64,000 nt of DNA from JAKFEW01 sp036675505 (GTDB taxonomy: Bacteria > Cyanobacteriota > Sericytochromatia > S15B-MN24 > JAQBPE01): positions 1 through 64,000 of the forward strand of contig JAKFEW010000105.1 of the NCBI GenBank assembly GCA_036675505.1. The letters are read 5' to 3'. The notes below the pieces were generated by a model. It saw only the letters and a program-made list of their open reading frames with translations. It was not told the origin of the DNA and did not search any database. Below, in pieces: positions 40,633 to 48,272 of this stretch (the first letter of the stretch is position 1; each line of letters begins with the position of its first letter). Made by a program: the position numbers and the translations under genes.

Positions 40633-41824
40633 GGGCGCCTCCTTTCGGGTTGAAGAGGCCCTTGAGCCAGCCGATCGCGCCGGCCGACTGGGCCGGCGCC
40701 GCCTCGAACGCGGTCTCGGTGATGCCGAGGCGCACCAGGACGTCGCGGCCGAGGCTGTCGATGGCCATGGCGAGCGGGCTCTTGGGCTTGTGGACACAGA
40801 CGGGCAGGCCTTCGTTGAGCGAGCGCCCGATTTCGGCGCCGCCGAAAGGCAGCTCGTGGCGATATCGTTGACCGATCAGCTGGACCATGACCGCCGGTTC
40901 GACCGGCTCCGCCTCGGGGTGGGCATGGTTGATGACCGGGATGATCTTGCTGTTGGTGATGCCGAGATCCGCCAGGAACTCGCGCGCGCGCGGCATCGTG
41001 CCGACGCTCGAAATCAACGGGGTGAGTGGCACGATGACCAGGTCGCAGGCCTCGAGGGCGCTCACGTGCGCCATCTCGGGGAACGAGCCCAGGTCCATCA
41101 CGACGATGCCGGGCTGGGCCAGCAACACGTTGAGCAGCGGCTCGACCGAGTTGTGGCAGAGCGCCTCGAGCGACCCGGGCCTGGGCCCGGCGATCAGGTT
41201 GATGCCGCTCGCGTGGCGCGTGAGCGCCTGGGCCACGACCTTCTCGTCGAGATCCGCGCCCGCCGCGAGCACGTCGCCGATGCTCTTGGTCGGGTTGAGG
41301 TCGAGGTACATTTCGAGGTTGCCGCACGGCAGCGAGAGATCCACCACCGTGGTGGGCAGGCGGCTCGTGCGGTGCAGCACAATGGGTAAATTGGCCGAGA
41401 GCGTGCTCTTGCCGATGCCGCCCTTGAGCGAGTAGATGCAGACCAGCTTGCCGCGGCGCTCGCCGCCGGCATGCCGGGCTGCGATCAGCGCCCAGGCCCG
41501 CTTGACCGCCTCGACGGCCGCCGAGGCGTCGCCGATGATGTCGCGGGCGCCCGCGCGGATCGCCTCGAGCGTGAGCTCGTGGTCCGTGCCCTCCCACAGG
41601 AGCAGGATCGGCCGCTCGGGCCGGTCCTCGTAGAGCCACCGCAGGAGCGGCAGCGCCGATTTCAGGTCGTCGACGCCGACGAGGGCGAGCTGCGCCTCGT
41701 GCGGGATCGTGGAGATGCTGTCCACCACGTTCACCTGGCGGTGCGTGGAGCCCAGGTCGCCGAGGACGCGCTGGCGCCTCTCGGTGACCGCATCGCAGTA
41801 GACGATTTCGATCAAAGAAGACAT
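40619..41824 (-). CDS. tadZ: Tad pilus localisation ATPase TadZ/CpaE
   Basis: 401 residues. An N-terminal atypical receiver-like domain (about 1-125) is followed by a ParA/MinD-type ATPase with the deviant Walker A 'CIYSLKGGIGKSTLSANLPI' at about residue 148. Further marks are 'VVDLSLPCGNLEMYLDLNPT' and 'IVVMDLGSFPEM'. In known Tad systems TadZ places the machinery at a pole or focus. GTAGGAGGGCGCAA precedes the ATG. Expected to be cytoplasmic and membrane-associated. Confidence 0.93.
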   Translation of the reverse strand: MSSLIEIVYCDAVTERRQRVLGDLGSTHRQVNVVDSISTIPHEAQLALVGVDDLKSALPLLRWLYEDRPERPILLLWEGTDHELTLEAIRAGARDIIGDASAAVEAVKRAWALIAARHAGGERRGKLVCIYSLKGGIGKSTLSANLPIVLHRTSRLPTTVVDLSLPCGNLEMYLDLNPTKSIGDVLAAGADLDEKVVAQALTRHASGINLIAGPRPGSLEALCHNSVEPLLNVLLAQPGIVVMDLGSFPEMAHVSALEACDLVIVPLTPLISSVGTMPRAREFLADLGITNSKIIPVINHAHPEAEPVEPAVMVQLIGQRYRHELPFGGAEIGRSLNEGLPVCVHKPKSPLAMAIDSLGRDVLVRLGITETAFEAAPAQSAGAIGWLKGLFNPKGGAHVRA

Positions 41825-41834
41825 TTGCGCCCTC

Positions 41835-42836
41835 CTACGGGGTTTCGATCAGGACGGGGGCCGTCACGCCGGAGCTCCCGGTGCCACCGATGGTGCCCTT
41901 CGCGCTCACGGCCAGGCCCTGGTAGATGCCCACCACCGAGCCGCTCTGCGCGCCCGCGGCGATCAGGACCGACGCGAAGCCGATCACGTGGATCTGGCTG
42001 CGGCCGTTGTTCTCGTCCCATTCCGGCTTGCTCACGAGCGGCACGACGACGGTGTCGCCGATGCGCTGCTCGATCGCGTTGGTCGGGCCGACCATGTTGC
42101 CGGTCTGGGTGTCGACGTAGTCGCCGATCGCGACCTCGGTGTCGCAGCCGTTGATAATGTCGTCGCGGTATTCGTTGCCGCCGCGCCCATCAAGCGAAAG
42201 AGCCAGGAAATTGCCGGCGTTCTGGTTGCCCGATTTGACCTTGAGCTGGATCTGGATGTTCGACCCATCCGGCGGGTTGGGCAGGTACGTGTAGACCTCC
42301 GGGCCGGCCGAGCTCAGGACATTGAAACTGGTCCCGTTCGGCTCGGCCGGAACGCCGAACGGAATCGTGCCGTGGGGCATCGTGGTGACGTTGCCGAGCG
42401 CGGCCGACGAGCTCGTGCCGACGTCGAAGCTCTGCACGGCGAAGAAGTTCGCGAAGAACGTGCCCACCGGCTGGCTGGAGCGCACCGTGATGCCCTTGCC
42501 GCCCGCCGGGTGGTCCCAGATTTCGACGTCGGCGGTGGTGATGGGCGTGTTGTTCAGGCCGGCGTACTCGACGGCCTTCGCCTTCGCGGCGTCGCCCTTC
42601 GCCGCCGTGTAGGGCGGGATCAGCTCCATCGCGCCGGCCAGCGCGGCGGCGTCGGTGGCCGCCTGTTGCGCGGTGCGCGACTGCAGCCCGGCCGCGAGAT
42701 CGACGACCCAGACGGCCGAGGCCATCAGGAGCGTCATGCCGCCCGCGATCAACACGAGGGCCGTACCAGGTCGGGCGCCCCGCCGCTTAGCGGCGGGGCG
42801 GCCGGGCCCGGTGATCCGATTGTGGTGATGGTTCAT
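41835..42836 (-). CDS. TadG-like Tad pilus assembly protein
   Basis: 333 residues. A short basic N-terminus is followed by a membrane helix 'TALVLIAGGMTLLMASAVWV' and 'VDLAAGLQSRTAQQAATDAA', the classic TadG/TadE-like N-terminal motif (pilin-like helix then 'Q.aaDaAALAGA'). The long outer domain is beta-rich, with 'YVDTQTGNMVGPTNAIEQRI' near residue 255. It may act as a minor pilin or tip-associated component. ATG 42836 has GAGGAGGAGGATGGC directly upstream. It lies 33 bp after the secretin gene and 10 bp before TadZ. Confidence 0.85.
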   Translation of the reverse strand: MNHHHNRITGPGRPAAKRRGARPGTALVLIAGGMTLLMASAVWVVDLAAGLQSRTAQQAATDAAALAGAMELIPPYTAAKGDAAKAKAVEYAGLNNTPITTADVEIWDHPAGGKGITVRSSQPVGTFFANFFAVQSFDVGTSSSAALGNVTTMPHGTIPFGVPAEPNGTSFNVLSSAGPEVYTYLPNPPDGSNIQIQLKVKSGNQNAGNFLALSLDGRGGNEYRDDIINGCDTEVAIGDYVDTQTGNMVGPTNAIEQRIGDTVVVPLVSKPEWDENNGRSQIHVIGFASVLIAAGAQSGSVVGIYQGLAVSAKGTIGGTGSSGVTAPVLIETP

Positions 42837-42869
42837 GCCATCCTCCTCCTCTCTCACCGCGTGCCGCGG

Positions 42870-44189
42870 TTAGCGCTTCGGCGGGGCCATCTCCCGGCTG
42901 AGGTCGCGGTTGACCTCGGGGAGGCGACCGGGCAGGTTCGCCGGCTCACCGGCGGCGACCAGGCGCGGCGTCACGAGGATCGCGAGCTCGGTCTGGTTGT
43001 CCATCCAGCGGCGCGAGCGGAACAGCTCGCCGAGGATCGGGATGTCGGCCAGCAGCGGCAGGCCGTCCCAGGACCGGTTTTCTTCGTTGCTCATGAGGCC
43101 GCCGAGCATCAGGGTCTCGGTGGGCGCGAGCGCTACCGTCGTCTCGGCGCGGCGCGTCTTGATCGACGGGATCGTGAAGGTCGCCTGCTTCAACCCGTTC
43201 GAGTAATCGAGCGAGCTGACCTCGGGCTTCACGGCGAGCGTGATCGCGCCGCCGCGGCCGATCGTGGGCTGGATCTCGAGCCTGACGCCGAATTCCTTCC
43301 ACAAGATCGTGGTGACGCCGAGCGCCTGCTGCACGGGGATCGGGATCTCGCCGCCGGCGAGGAACTTCGCCGTGCCGCCGTCGACCGTCACCAACGTGGG
43401 CCTGGCGAGCAGCTTGGCCTCGCCCCGCCGCTGGAGCGCCTCGAGCTTGGCCGCCAGGAAGTCCAGGCCGCCGAGGTTGTTCGGGAAGCCGCCCGCGGCC
43501 TGTTCGCCGAACATGAATTCACCGGGCTTGAAGATGTACTTGCGGATGCCGCCCGTGACGGACTCGACCTCGCCGCCACCGACGGTATAGCCGAAGTTGA
43601 GCATGGCGGTCTTGGAGAGCTCGACGACGTGCACGTCGATCGCGATCTGCTCGCGGCGCGGCGGCATCTGGATGAGGTTCACGACGGGCTGGCCGTAGGC
43701 CTGCACGATCTTCTCGGCCGCGTCACGCTGGCTGAGCGTCGCCGCGGCCCCCGAGAGCAGCCAGCTCTGGCCATTGAAGGCCACCTTGAAGCCATCGTTG
43801 CCGGTGATCTGGCGGACCTGCCGCTCGACCTGGGTGGCGTCGAGGCTGACGTTGACGTCGAAGGAACGCGCGCCGCCGCCCTTCGTCCAGACCATCAGGG
43901 TCGTGGCGCCGGGCGCGAGGCCCTGCACCATGATCTGCTTGTTGTTGATCACGCGCACGCTCGCGACCTTCGGGTTGCTGATCGCGACGCGCTCGAGGTG
44001 CCCGCCGGTGGCGAAGAGCTGGGAGCGGCCGGCGAGCAGGTCGAGCCTGGGTGCCTCGGGCTGCTGTGCGGGTGCGGGTGCGGGCGCCGCCGGCTGTTCG
44101 GGCTGCCGCTCCTGGGCGAGCGCGGCCGGCGCCGCGATGCCGAGGACGATCGGGGCGGCCAGGGCCGCGCGGAAGAAACGCTTGCTCAT
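42870..44189 (-). CDS. rcpA: Tad pilus outer-membrane secretin RcpA/CpaC
   Basis: 439 residues; signal peptide ends 'AAPAALAQ'. N-terminal pilus-assembly/BON-like region with 'GHLERVAISNPKVASVRVIN' (about 62-81), then a secretin domain with 'LLARPTLVTVDGGTAKFLAG' (about 258) and the hallmark 'VALAPTETLMLGGLM' and 'VPILGELF'-like 'IPILGELFRSRRW' (about 378). The secretin forms the channel through which the Flp pilus leaves the cell, which shows the cell has an outer membrane. The start overlaps the CpaB stop (ATGA). Confidence 0.95.
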   Translation of the reverse strand: MSKRFFRAALAAPIVLGIAAPAALAQERQPEQPAAPAPAPAQQPEAPRLDLLAGRSQLFATGGHLERVAISNPKVASVRVINNKQIMVQGLAPGATTLMVWTKGGGARSFDVNVSLDATQVERQVRQITGNDGFKVAFNGQSWLLSGAAATLSQRDAAEKIVQAYGQPVVNLIQMPPRREQIAIDVHVVELSKTAMLNFGYTVGGGEVESVTGGIRKYIFKPGEFMFGEQAAGGFPNNLGGLDFLAAKLEALQRRGEAKLLARPTLVTVDGGTAKFLAGGEIPIPVQQALGVTTILWKEFGVRLEIQPTIGRGGAITLAVKPEVSSLDYSNGLKQATFTIPSIKTRRAETTVALAPTETLMLGGLMSNEENRSWDGLPLLADIPILGELFRSRRWMDNQTELAILVTPRLVAAGEPANLPGRLPEVNRDLSREMAPPKR

Positions 44190-45040
44190 GGATTGACGAC
44201 CTCCGTGCTAGAGCCGTTGATGACCTCGATGCCGCTGAGCGCCGCCGGCTTGGGCGGCTTGGGCGCCGCGGGCTTGGGCTTCGCCACCGGTGCGGGGGCC
44301 GGCGCGGCCGGCTGGAAGACGAACGGCGCGGGTGCGGGCGCTGCTTTGGCGGGCTTGGGCATCACGCGGCGCTCGCCGGCGAGCTTCACGATCTTGTGGT
44401 CGTTCGGCGCGCGCAGGACCAACCGGATGCTGCCTTCCTCGCTCGCGAGGCTGATCGATTCGGCTTGCTGGGGTGAAACGAGCAACGTGGCCGACTTGAC
44501 GATCTTGGCCTTGCTCTCGCCCTTGGTGTTCTTGTCCTCCTGGGCGATCGCCAGGATCGGCACGTGCTGGGCGACGGTACGCGAATGGTAATCGCCGTCT
44601 TCGCGCGTCACGCCGATGACGTCCACGTTCAGACCGGGCTTGAGGAACCCGCCGACGCCCGCGACTTCGTTGACGCCGACGGTGACGGCGCGCTTGCCGG
44701 GCGCGATGCGATGCCAGAGGCCGGGCTGCTCGCCCTTCTCGGCCAGGTGGCTCGAGAGCAGGGGCTGGCCCTTCGGGACGGCGACCAGGGGCAGGCGCCC
44801 GAGGACCTCGCCAGGTGTCGCGAACGCGCCGGTCGGGCGCGCCGCCACTTTCACGATCGTGAGATCACTCTCCATCAGCGGTTCCGAGTCGTCGATCGGC
44901 TGGTTCGTCACCACCATCGGTTGCAAGGCGAGTGCCTCGGCCGGCTGATTGGAAGAGATGTAGAGTTGAATCAGCCCCATCGTGGCGAGGCCCGAGGCCA
45001 TCGCCAGCGTGAGGGGGACGGCGCGGTTCATGCGGCGCAT
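44186..45040 (-). CDS. cpaB: Tad pilus assembly protein CpaB/RcpC
   Basis: 284 residues. One N-terminal membrane helix ('PLTLAMASGLATMGLIQLYI'), then an SAF domain with 'VVTNQPIDDSEPLMESDLTI' and 'GRLPLVAVPKGQPLLSSHLA', the RcpC/CpaB domain with 'RAVTVGVNEVAGVGGFLKPG' and 'ATLLVSPQQAESISLASEEG', and an Ala/Pro/Lys-rich C-terminal stretch of about 60 residues that is longer than usual. ATG 45040 has GGGAGGAACACG upstream. Overlaps the secretin start by 4 bp. Confidence 0.93.
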   Translation of the reverse strand: MRRMNRAVPLTLAMASGLATMGLIQLYISSNQPAEALALQPMVVTNQPIDDSEPLMESDLTIVKVAARPTGAFATPGEVLGRLPLVAVPKGQPLLSSHLAEKGEQPGLWHRIAPGKRAVTVGVNEVAGVGGFLKPGLNVDVIGVTREDGDYHSRTVAQHVPILAIAQEDKNTKGESKAKIVKSATLLVSPQQAESISLASEEGSIRLVLRAPNDHKIVKLAGERRVMPKPAKAAPAPAPFVFQPAAPAPAPVAKPKPAAPKPPKPAALSGIEVINGSSTEVVNP

Positions 45041-45077
45041 CGTGTTCCTCCCAAATTCTGCTTTACGGGTCGTGCGG

Positions 45078-45446
45078 TTATTCGTGGCGCATGCGGGTGG
45101 TTGCGCCGAGCGTGATCGGCGCGCCCGACATGGCGAAGAGCCAGGGCACTTCGGTGCTGATCGCGACCTCCACCTGCTCGTTGGCGATCGTGACGTCGAT
45201 GTCGGCGTCGGCCGGCATCGGCGTGAAGCCGGAAGCTGTGAGGTAGGCCTTGACGTCGTCCAACACCTCGGCCTCGTCATGGCCGAGCGTGCCCATCCGG
45301 GCGCCCTCGCGGGAAGCATTCGTGAGCGTCAGCTGGTGGTTGTACAGGTAGCCGATGTCCACGATGCCGACGAGCAAGGCGAGCAAGAGAGGCAGGACGA
45401 GCGCGAACTCGACCATCGCTTGCCCGCGACGTTTGTTCATTCTCAT
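45078..45446 (-). CDS. tadE: TadE-like pseudopilin
   Basis: 122 residues, with the TadE motif 'RRGQAMVEFALVLPLLLALL' at about 6-25 (G-Q-A-M-V-E-F: prepilin cleavage before Q, Glu5 present) and the conserved 'DIGYLYNHQLTLTNASREGA'. A minor pilin processed by the Flp prepilin peptidase; that peptidase is not encoded in the window. A hairpin lies between it and the Flp pilin gene and may set their relative expression. Confidence 0.92.
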   Translation of the reverse strand: MRMNKRRGQAMVEFALVLPLLLALLVGIVDIGYLYNHQLTLTNASREGARMGTLGHDEAEVLDDVKAYLTASGFTPMPADADIDVTIANEQVEVAISTEVPWLFAMSGAPITLGATTRMRHE

Positions 45447-45466
45447 TCCAGGTCCTCCGAAACCGT

Positions 45467-45491
45467 GGCGCCCGCTTGTGAAGCGGGCGCC
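45467..45491 (-). terminator. Hairpin between flp and tadE (attenuator or processing site)
   Basis: Perfect 11-bp stem 45467-45477 / 45481-45491 with a 3-nt loop. No U-tract. Placed after the pilin gene, it could allow only part of the transcription to continue into the assembly genes, or stabilise pilin mRNA. Confidence 0.65.
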
Positions 45492-45505
45492 CGGACCTCT
45501 GTCGT

Positions 45506-45691
45506 TTAGGGAGCGCCGGTCAGCGCGTCGGCGGATTCCTGGAAGACGCCCATCACTTCCGTGCCGAGGGTGGTCAGCGTCACGATGGCGACCACCGAGA
45601 CCAGGGCGAGAATGAGCGAGTACTCGACCATACCCTGCCCCTCTTCACGGTTGCGGAGCTTGTTGGAAACCAGGGTGATCATCGTCTTCAT
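45506..45691 (-). CDS. flp: Flp-type major pilin
   Basis: 61 residues. Short charged leader then the class IV pilin motif 'EEGQGMVEYSLILALVSVVA': cleavage after Gly, Glu5-Tyr6 present, hydrophobic helix, and a short tail ending 'SADALTGAP'. The structural subunit of the Tad (tight adherence) pilus and first gene of the operon. AAAGGAGAAAG lies ahead of the ATG. A TATTCT -10-like element on the minus strand is at 45786-45791, giving a leader of about 85-90 nt. Confidence 0.95.
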   Translation of the reverse strand: MKTMITLVSNKLRNREEGQGMVEYSLILALVSVVAIVTLTTLGTEVMGVFQESADALTGAP

Positions 45692-45959
45692 AGTTGTTCT
45701 TTCTCCTTTTCAAACTCGGTCCGGGCGGACCGCCTTTCCCCGTCGGTGTTTCCGGCTCTCTCTTCCGGGCCCCCCGACGCTTTTCAGAATAGGCGGGCGA
45801 CGTTGCGAAACCGGTCGCGCCCAAAGTGGAGAACACGCACCTGGATCGAAAGCGTGAAAAAGCACCGGGGCCCGCGTCGTCCCTGGCTGGACGAGGTGGG
45901 CCCCGGTGGGAACACGGTGTTAATATTTCGCAACCTGCGCCGGGAAACCCGGCCAGGGC

Positions 45960-46136
45960 TCAGTAATCCTGGTTACTCACCCGGATGATCTGGCAGGTGT
46001 CCTCGCTGCACTGGTGGCCGCAAACGTCGCACGCGGCGTTCGTGATCGGGTACATGTTGCCGCACGTGGAGCACTTGTACTCAGCTTCCGTGCCCACGCC
46101 CAGCGGCTCATGCGTGATCGACTTCTTCCGGTCCAT
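45960..46136 (-). CDS. Small zinc-ribbon protein
   Basis: 58 residues starting ATG 46136 with GAGGAGG 5 nt upstream. 'YKCSTCGNMYP' and 'ACDVCGHQCSEDTC' supply a two-knuckle CxxC...CxxC zinc ribbon plus further Cys residues; the protein opens 'MDRKKSITHEPLGVGTEAE'. No signal peptide. Too short for most gene callers. It lies on the same strand as, and upstream of, the flp gene (268 bp away), and may be a transcription or redox accessory, but function is unknown. Confidence 0.8.
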   Translation of the reverse strand: MDRKKSITHEPLGVGTEAEYKCSTCGNMYPITNAACDVCGHQCSEDTCQIIRVSNQDY

Positions 46137-46201
46137 GGGGGCCTCCTCTCGACCGTCTCACCCGATGGTGGCACGGCCGGAAAGGCTGGACAACGCTCGT
46201 T

Positions 46202-47440
46202 TTACGGCTCAGGCCCCATGCGCGGCGAGCGCGCCACGGGCGGCGACTCGGCCTTCAAGGCCGGGGCCGGCTCGAGGGCGACAGGCTCGGTCTTGGTGAT
46301 CGCCTCGAGGTACGCGGCCAGGTAGGCGCCCGTCGCGAGGGTGGCCTCGTAGAAGCCCACCGGGTTCCAGTCCACCTCGTCGGGGAACTGGCCGAGCACG
46401 GCGTGCATGCTGGGCGAGAGCTGCCCATGGGCGAACAGGTCCTGCAGCGAGTGCAGGCCGCAACCCAGCTCGATCTCGGCCTGGTCATAGGCGCTCTGCT
46501 TGGCGTAGGCGATCGCCGCCGCCAGGTGGTTCGCCGCGTACACGAGCCGCGTGTCCTGGGCCTTGCGGTCGAGGTTGAAGTGGCGGTCGATCTTCTCGAG
46601 CGGCGACGGGCTGGTCTTGCCGTAGGGCGTGATGTTCTCGTCGACGCCGTTCGACATCTTGCCGAAGCGCGTCGCGGCGCCGTCGTCGAAGCCCAGCGCG
46701 CGGGCGATCGTGTAGGTGCCGTAGGTGGGGTGGGTCGGCTGGTGGATGCCGGGCAGGCCGCCATGGAAGTCCGAGCCGAAGCGCCAGCCCATCGCGTCCA
46801 TCTTCGCGAGCGCGTCCTTGTAGCGCTCCTGCGGCGTGAGGCCGGTGGGCACCGCGTCCTGCTTGGCGACGAAGGGCTTCTTCCAGTCCCTCTCGAGCTT
46901 GCCCTTGGCCTCGAGGATCGGGTTGGTGCCCTTGGTGAGCATCATGAAGAAGTTCGGGTGGTTGATCGCGAGGTCGAAGAAGCGCTGCTGGATCCAGATC
47001 GGCTTGTCGCCGAGCTCGGTCTCCGGGCGGTAGTGCGGCATCTGGCGCACGGCGTCGAGCACCGGGCGATCGGTGCGGCCGCTGGCGCGCAGGCCGGTCA
47101 GGCCGAGGTTGGCGAGGAAGCCGCCGCGGTCGTATTTGTCCTGGGGCGTGGCCTTTTCGAGCGTGGAGAGGTAGGCCAGGAGCTGCTTTTCGTTCTGGAA
47201 GCGCGACGGCTTGCCGGAGAGCTTCTCGGCGATCGCCACCTGCTCGCGCAACGACGGCTTGCGCGGCGCGGCCGCCTTCACGGCGTCGCCGGTCGTCGTC
47301 AGCGTGTCGCCGGCAGGCTTCACGGGCTCGGTCGCGGGGGCCTCGGCCACCTGGGCGGCCGCGATCGCCGCAGGCGAGGTCGGCGCCGGCAGGGGCGGCA
47401 CGTACGGCAGGCGGCGGGCGGGGACGATCGAACGCGTCAT
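46202..47440 (-). CDS. Helical protein resembling zinc-dependent phospholipase C
   Basis: 412 residues; GGAGGATTCGCC before the ATG. No signal peptide; the first 60 residues are Pro/Ala/Thr-rich. From about 225 the sequence 'GSDFHGGLPGIHQPTHPTYG', then 'NHLAAAIAYAKQSAYDQAEI', 'LGCGLHSLQDLFAHGQLSPS' and 'HAVLGQFPDEVDWNP' gives the His/Asp-rich helical pattern of the zinc PLC / S1-P1 nuclease fold (LHxxQDxxAH is especially typical). Could cleave phospholipids or nucleic acids, or be a host- or competitor-directed effector, but this is inference. Convergent/divergent neighbours are unrelated. Confidence 0.7.
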   Translation of the reverse strand: MTRSIVPARRLPYVPPLPAPTSPAAIAAAQVAEAPATEPVKPAGDTLTTTGDAVKAAAPRKPSLREQVAIAEKLSGKPSRFQNEKQLLAYLSTLEKATPQDKYDRGGFLANLGLTGLRASGRTDRPVLDAVRQMPHYRPETELGDKPIWIQQRFFDLAINHPNFFMMLTKGTNPILEAKGKLERDWKKPFVAKQDAVPTGLTPQERYKDALAKMDAMGWRFGSDFHGGLPGIHQPTHPTYGTYTIARALGFDDGAATRFGKMSNGVDENITPYGKTSPSPLEKIDRHFNLDRKAQDTRLVYAANHLAAAIAYAKQSAYDQAEIELGCGLHSLQDLFAHGQLSPSMHAVLGQFPDEVDWNPVGFYEATLATGAYLAAYLEAITKTEPVALEPAPALKAESPPVARSPRMGPEP

Positions 47441-47564
47441 GGCGAATCCTCCAGAGGCGGGACTGATCCATTGTCGCCTCCGCGGCGGCGAGGCCAGTTA
47501 ACACCACGCAATCTCTGGATTAACGATCGTTGAAGGAATGTATAATCCCGGGAGTCGATCGCAT

Positions 47565-47593
47565 TTGCCTTCCTGAAGGTTGGTCGTTATCAT
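47565..47593 (+). promoter_or_regulatory. Vegetative promoter of the SnoaL-like gene
   Basis: TTGCCT (47565-47570), 17-bp spacer, TATCAT (47588-47593). A second hexamer TATAAT lies at 47541-47546 without a matching -35. The leader of about 30 nt carries GAGAGAGAGG. Confidence 0.7.
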
Positions 47594-47629
47594 TGCGGCC
47601 CGCATCCCCTTGAGAGAGAGGTACCTCGT

Positions 47630-48133
47630 ATGAAACGCATCCTCATCGCGCTCGCGCTCGCAGCCCCCCTCGCCGTCGCGGCCCCGGCCGTCGCGGCCGA
47701 TACCGCCACCGAGGCGAGCAACAAGGCCACGACCCGCGCGTTCATGGAAGACATGTTCAACAAACATGACCTCAAGGCCGTCGACCGGTACATCTCGACC
47801 AAGATGGTCGAGCACAGCCCGATGCCCGGGCACAAGTCGGACTTCGCGGGCGTGAAGGCGATGTTCGCCGACATGCTCAAGTCGATGCCCGACATGCACG
47901 TGACCATCGACGACATCGTCGCGGATGGCGACCGGGTCGTGGTCCTCTCGACCTTGTCCGGCACGCCGAAGACCCCGATGATGGGCATGCAGCCCGCCGG
48001 CAAGAAGATCTCCTCGAAGGGCATCGATTGGGTGGTCCTCAAGGACGGCAAAGCCGTCGAGCATTGGGGCTACATGGATATGGACGCCATGATGAAGGGC
48101 TACAAGCCCGCCGCGCCGGCCAAGAGCAAGTAA
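47630..48133 (+). CDS. Secreted SnoaL-like (ester cyclase-type) protein
   Basis: 167 residues; signal peptide ends 'AVAAD'. A SnoaL/NTF2-like fold is indicated by 'NKATTRAFMEDMFNKHDLKA', 'DRYISTKMVEHSPMPG', 'MPDMHVTIDDIVADGDRVVV' and 'GIDWVVLKDGKAVEHWGYMD'. Some relatives are polyketide cyclases, but stand-alone secreted versions usually have unknown substrates. Followed by a strong hairpin with a T-tract. Confidence 0.88.
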   Translation: MKRILIALALAAPLAVAAPAVAADTATEASNKATTRAFMEDMFNKHDLKAVDRYISTKMVEHSPMPGHKSDFAGVKAMFADMLKSMPDMHVTIDDIVADGDRVVVLSTLSGTPKTPMMGMQPAGKKISSKGIDWVVLKDGKAVEHWGYMDMDAMMKGYKPAAPAKSK

Positions 48134-48166
48134 GAGGCCGTCCACGAAGGAAGGCAGTCCCGCACA

Positions 48167-48211
48167 AGGCGGCGAGCGAAGGCTGGAGGCCCGCTCGCCG
48201 CCTGTGTTTTT
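48167..48211 (+). terminator. Rho-independent terminator
   Basis: 12-bp perfect stem 48167-48178 / 48192-48203, 13-nt loop, then GTG and five T (48207-48211). Confidence 0.88.
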
Positions 48212-48272
48212 GGCCCATCCATGCCACCATGGGAAGGTTTTGCGGCTATTTCCCGATCCCAAGGTGGTTGAT

